DNA of 64,000 nucleotides from Geotoga petraea (lineage in GTDB: Bacteria > Thermotogota > Thermotogae > Petrotogales > Petrotogaceae), in assembly GCF_900102615.1 (NCBI RefSeq), contig NZ_FMYV01000002.1, positions 267,952 through 331,951 on the forward strand, given 5' to 3'. Under the pieces are notes generated by a model. The model searched no databases, had not been told where the DNA came from, and saw nothing but the letters and a program-made list of their open reading frames with translations. Below are positions 63,390 to 64,000 of this stretch, piece by piece. The position numbers and the translations under genes are program-made. The number at the start of each line of letters is the position of its first letter. The first letter of the stretch is position 1.

Positions 63390-63523
63390 GGAAGAATAGA
63401 AATCAGAGATTTCTGTTGTTAGTTGTTGGTTGTTCGTTGTTAGTTGTTGGAAGAATAGAAATCAGAGATTTCTGTTGTTAGTTGTTTGTTGATAGTTGTT
63501 AAGATTTTTCTTTCAGAAAAATC
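63390..63523. repeat. Mosaic repeat: short hairpins each followed by GTTGTTAG runs
   Basis: A 38-base sequence occurs twice, identically, at 63390-63427 and 63449-63486 (period 59). Each copy holds a hairpin (AGAAATC-AGA-GATTTCT) followed by GTTGTTAGTTGTT. A third unit has a different hairpin (63503-63511 with 63515-63523) followed by GTTGTTAG. A small hairpin AAAAAGCT/AGCTTTTT lies before them at 63366-63384. No credible gene lies in 63300-63633. Confidence 0.75.
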
Positions 63524-63590
63524 GTTGTTAGTAAACTGGGTCCCTCTTAATGATGGGTGCTGTTTTTTGTAGTTAGGTACTTGTTTTTTA

Positions 63591-63633
63591 CCAACAACCA
63601 ACAACCAACAACTATCAACAAACAACAAACAAC
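63591..63633. repeat. CAACAAC-type simple repeat, complementary to the upstream GTTGTT runs
   Basis: CCAACAACCAACAACCAACA is followed by further AACAAC units. It is the complement-type of the GTTGTTGGTTGTT runs at 63415-63450 and 63473-63500, so the whole 63415-63633 segment could fold as a large imperfect inverted repeat. Confidence 0.6.
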
Positions 63634-63664
63634 AAAAAAGAGCCAACCTTGTGGGTTGACTCTT
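63634..63664 (-). terminator. rRNA operon terminator
   Basis: On the minus strand, AAGAGTCAACC pairs with GGTTGGCTCTT (11 pairs, one wobble; 63638-63648 with 63654-63664), followed by six U (complement of 63634-63639). It lies just downstream of 5S rRNA. Confidence 0.85.
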
Positions 63665-63674
63665 GAAGTATTGA

Positions 63675-63787
63675 AGGGGCGAAACCTACTCTTGCACACA
63701 ATAAGTGTACTACCATCGGCATGAGTTGGCTTAACGGCCAGGTTCGGAATGGATCTGGGTGTGTCCCATCTCATTATCCTCACCCCT
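63675..63787 (-). rRNA. rrf: 5S ribosomal RNA
   Basis: Read on the minus strand, the segment begins GGGGTGAGGATAATGAGATG, contains the conserved CCATTCCGAAC and GTTAAGCC...GCCGATGGTA cores, and closes with CGCCCC pairing to the 5' GGGG. Ends are set by this terminal helix and may be off by a few bases. Last gene of the rRNA operon, about 25 bases after 23S. Confidence 0.93.
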
Positions 63788-63812
63788 AATAACTAACTCA
63801 CTAGTGCATAAT

Positions 63813-64000
<188 letters not shown>

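Noticed and set aside
63390..63633. Possible CRISPR array
   Set aside because: Only two identical units with a 21-base interval are present, the rest is low-complexity, and no cas gene is in the window.
63440..63783. Minus-strand frames across the repeat region and 5S rRNA
   Set aside because: They run through the rRNA gene, its terminator and simple repeats, so they cannot be real proteins.
63788..63812. tRNA gene between 23S and 5S rRNA
   Set aside because: The spacer is about 25 bases, too short for a tRNA.

Overview
The window is AT-rich bacterial DNA and most resembles a mesophilic or moderately thermophilic member of the Thermotogota (Petrotoga/Geotoga/Oceanotoga-like). Four things point there: a TM1266-family regulator in front of hydG-hydE-hydF, a NiaR-type repressor with its transporter, PolC-type DNA polymerase III, and a MalG-type sugar permease with a very large insertion. 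The assignment rests on gene content and base composition; no 16S rRNA gene is present to test it. Genes are tightly packed, with GGAGG-type ribosome binding sites, frequent TTG/GTG starts and many short overlaps.

Layout, 0-15.7 kb: the 3' end of polC meets, at a perfect palindromic terminator, a minus-strand kinase / receiver / KtrB potassium-channel operon. A small ORF, a YihY membrane protein and an AI-2E family permease follow. At 8.2-12.3 kb lies the [FeFe]-hydrogenase maturation operon (TM1266-like regulator, hydG, hydE, hydF). It is preceded by a promoter overlapping a Rex-like operator and by a leader RNA that can fold in two exclusive ways, one hiding the Shine-Dalgarno sequence. Then come an unknown secreted protein, a GGCT-like protein and an acetyltransferase.

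15.7-31.1 kb: an OmpR-type two-component pair with three 11-bp-phased operator repeats heads an operon for a MacAB-TolC-like exporter (two TolC-like proteins, adaptor, ATPase, permease). After a 1-phosphofructokinase-type kinase comes an archaeal-type asparagine synthetase A. Its leader encodes a 25-residue peptide with five Asn codons in eight, followed by mutually exclusive antiterminator and terminator hairpins, which is a classical attenuator. Next are a 47-codon ORF, a ZIP metal transporter, a short chemoreceptor-like protein, a NifX-like protein, a MarR/flavoprotein pair and a niaP-niaR pair.

31.1-51.0 kb (minus strand): gpsA, trmB, rpsT, metK, an M23 peptidase, hflX (probably starting at an AUA codon), hfq, miaA, an RsmJ-like methyltransferase, an FtsL-like protein, two sugar ABC permeases, then fliI-fliH-fliG-fliF, a transglycosylase-like protein, punA, hpt and birA. 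Flagellar export, sugar uptake, division and RNA-metabolism genes run in one direction with almost no gaps.

51.2-64 kb: rodA, ftcD-like and rlmH; a minus-strand M32 carboxypeptidase; then alr, a YhaM-like nuclease, topA, ddl, hslV, a NUDIX protein and ispE. ispE converges on an orphan OpuAC-like binding protein at a perfect 34-bp palindrome that supplies both stop codons. The end holds a mosaic GTTGTTAG-type repeat region, the rRNA operon terminator, 5S rRNA and the 3' end of 23S rRNA, all on the minus strand.

The strongest candidates for undescribed biology are the Asn-peptide attenuator of asnA and the two-state leader of the hydrogenase maturation operon.
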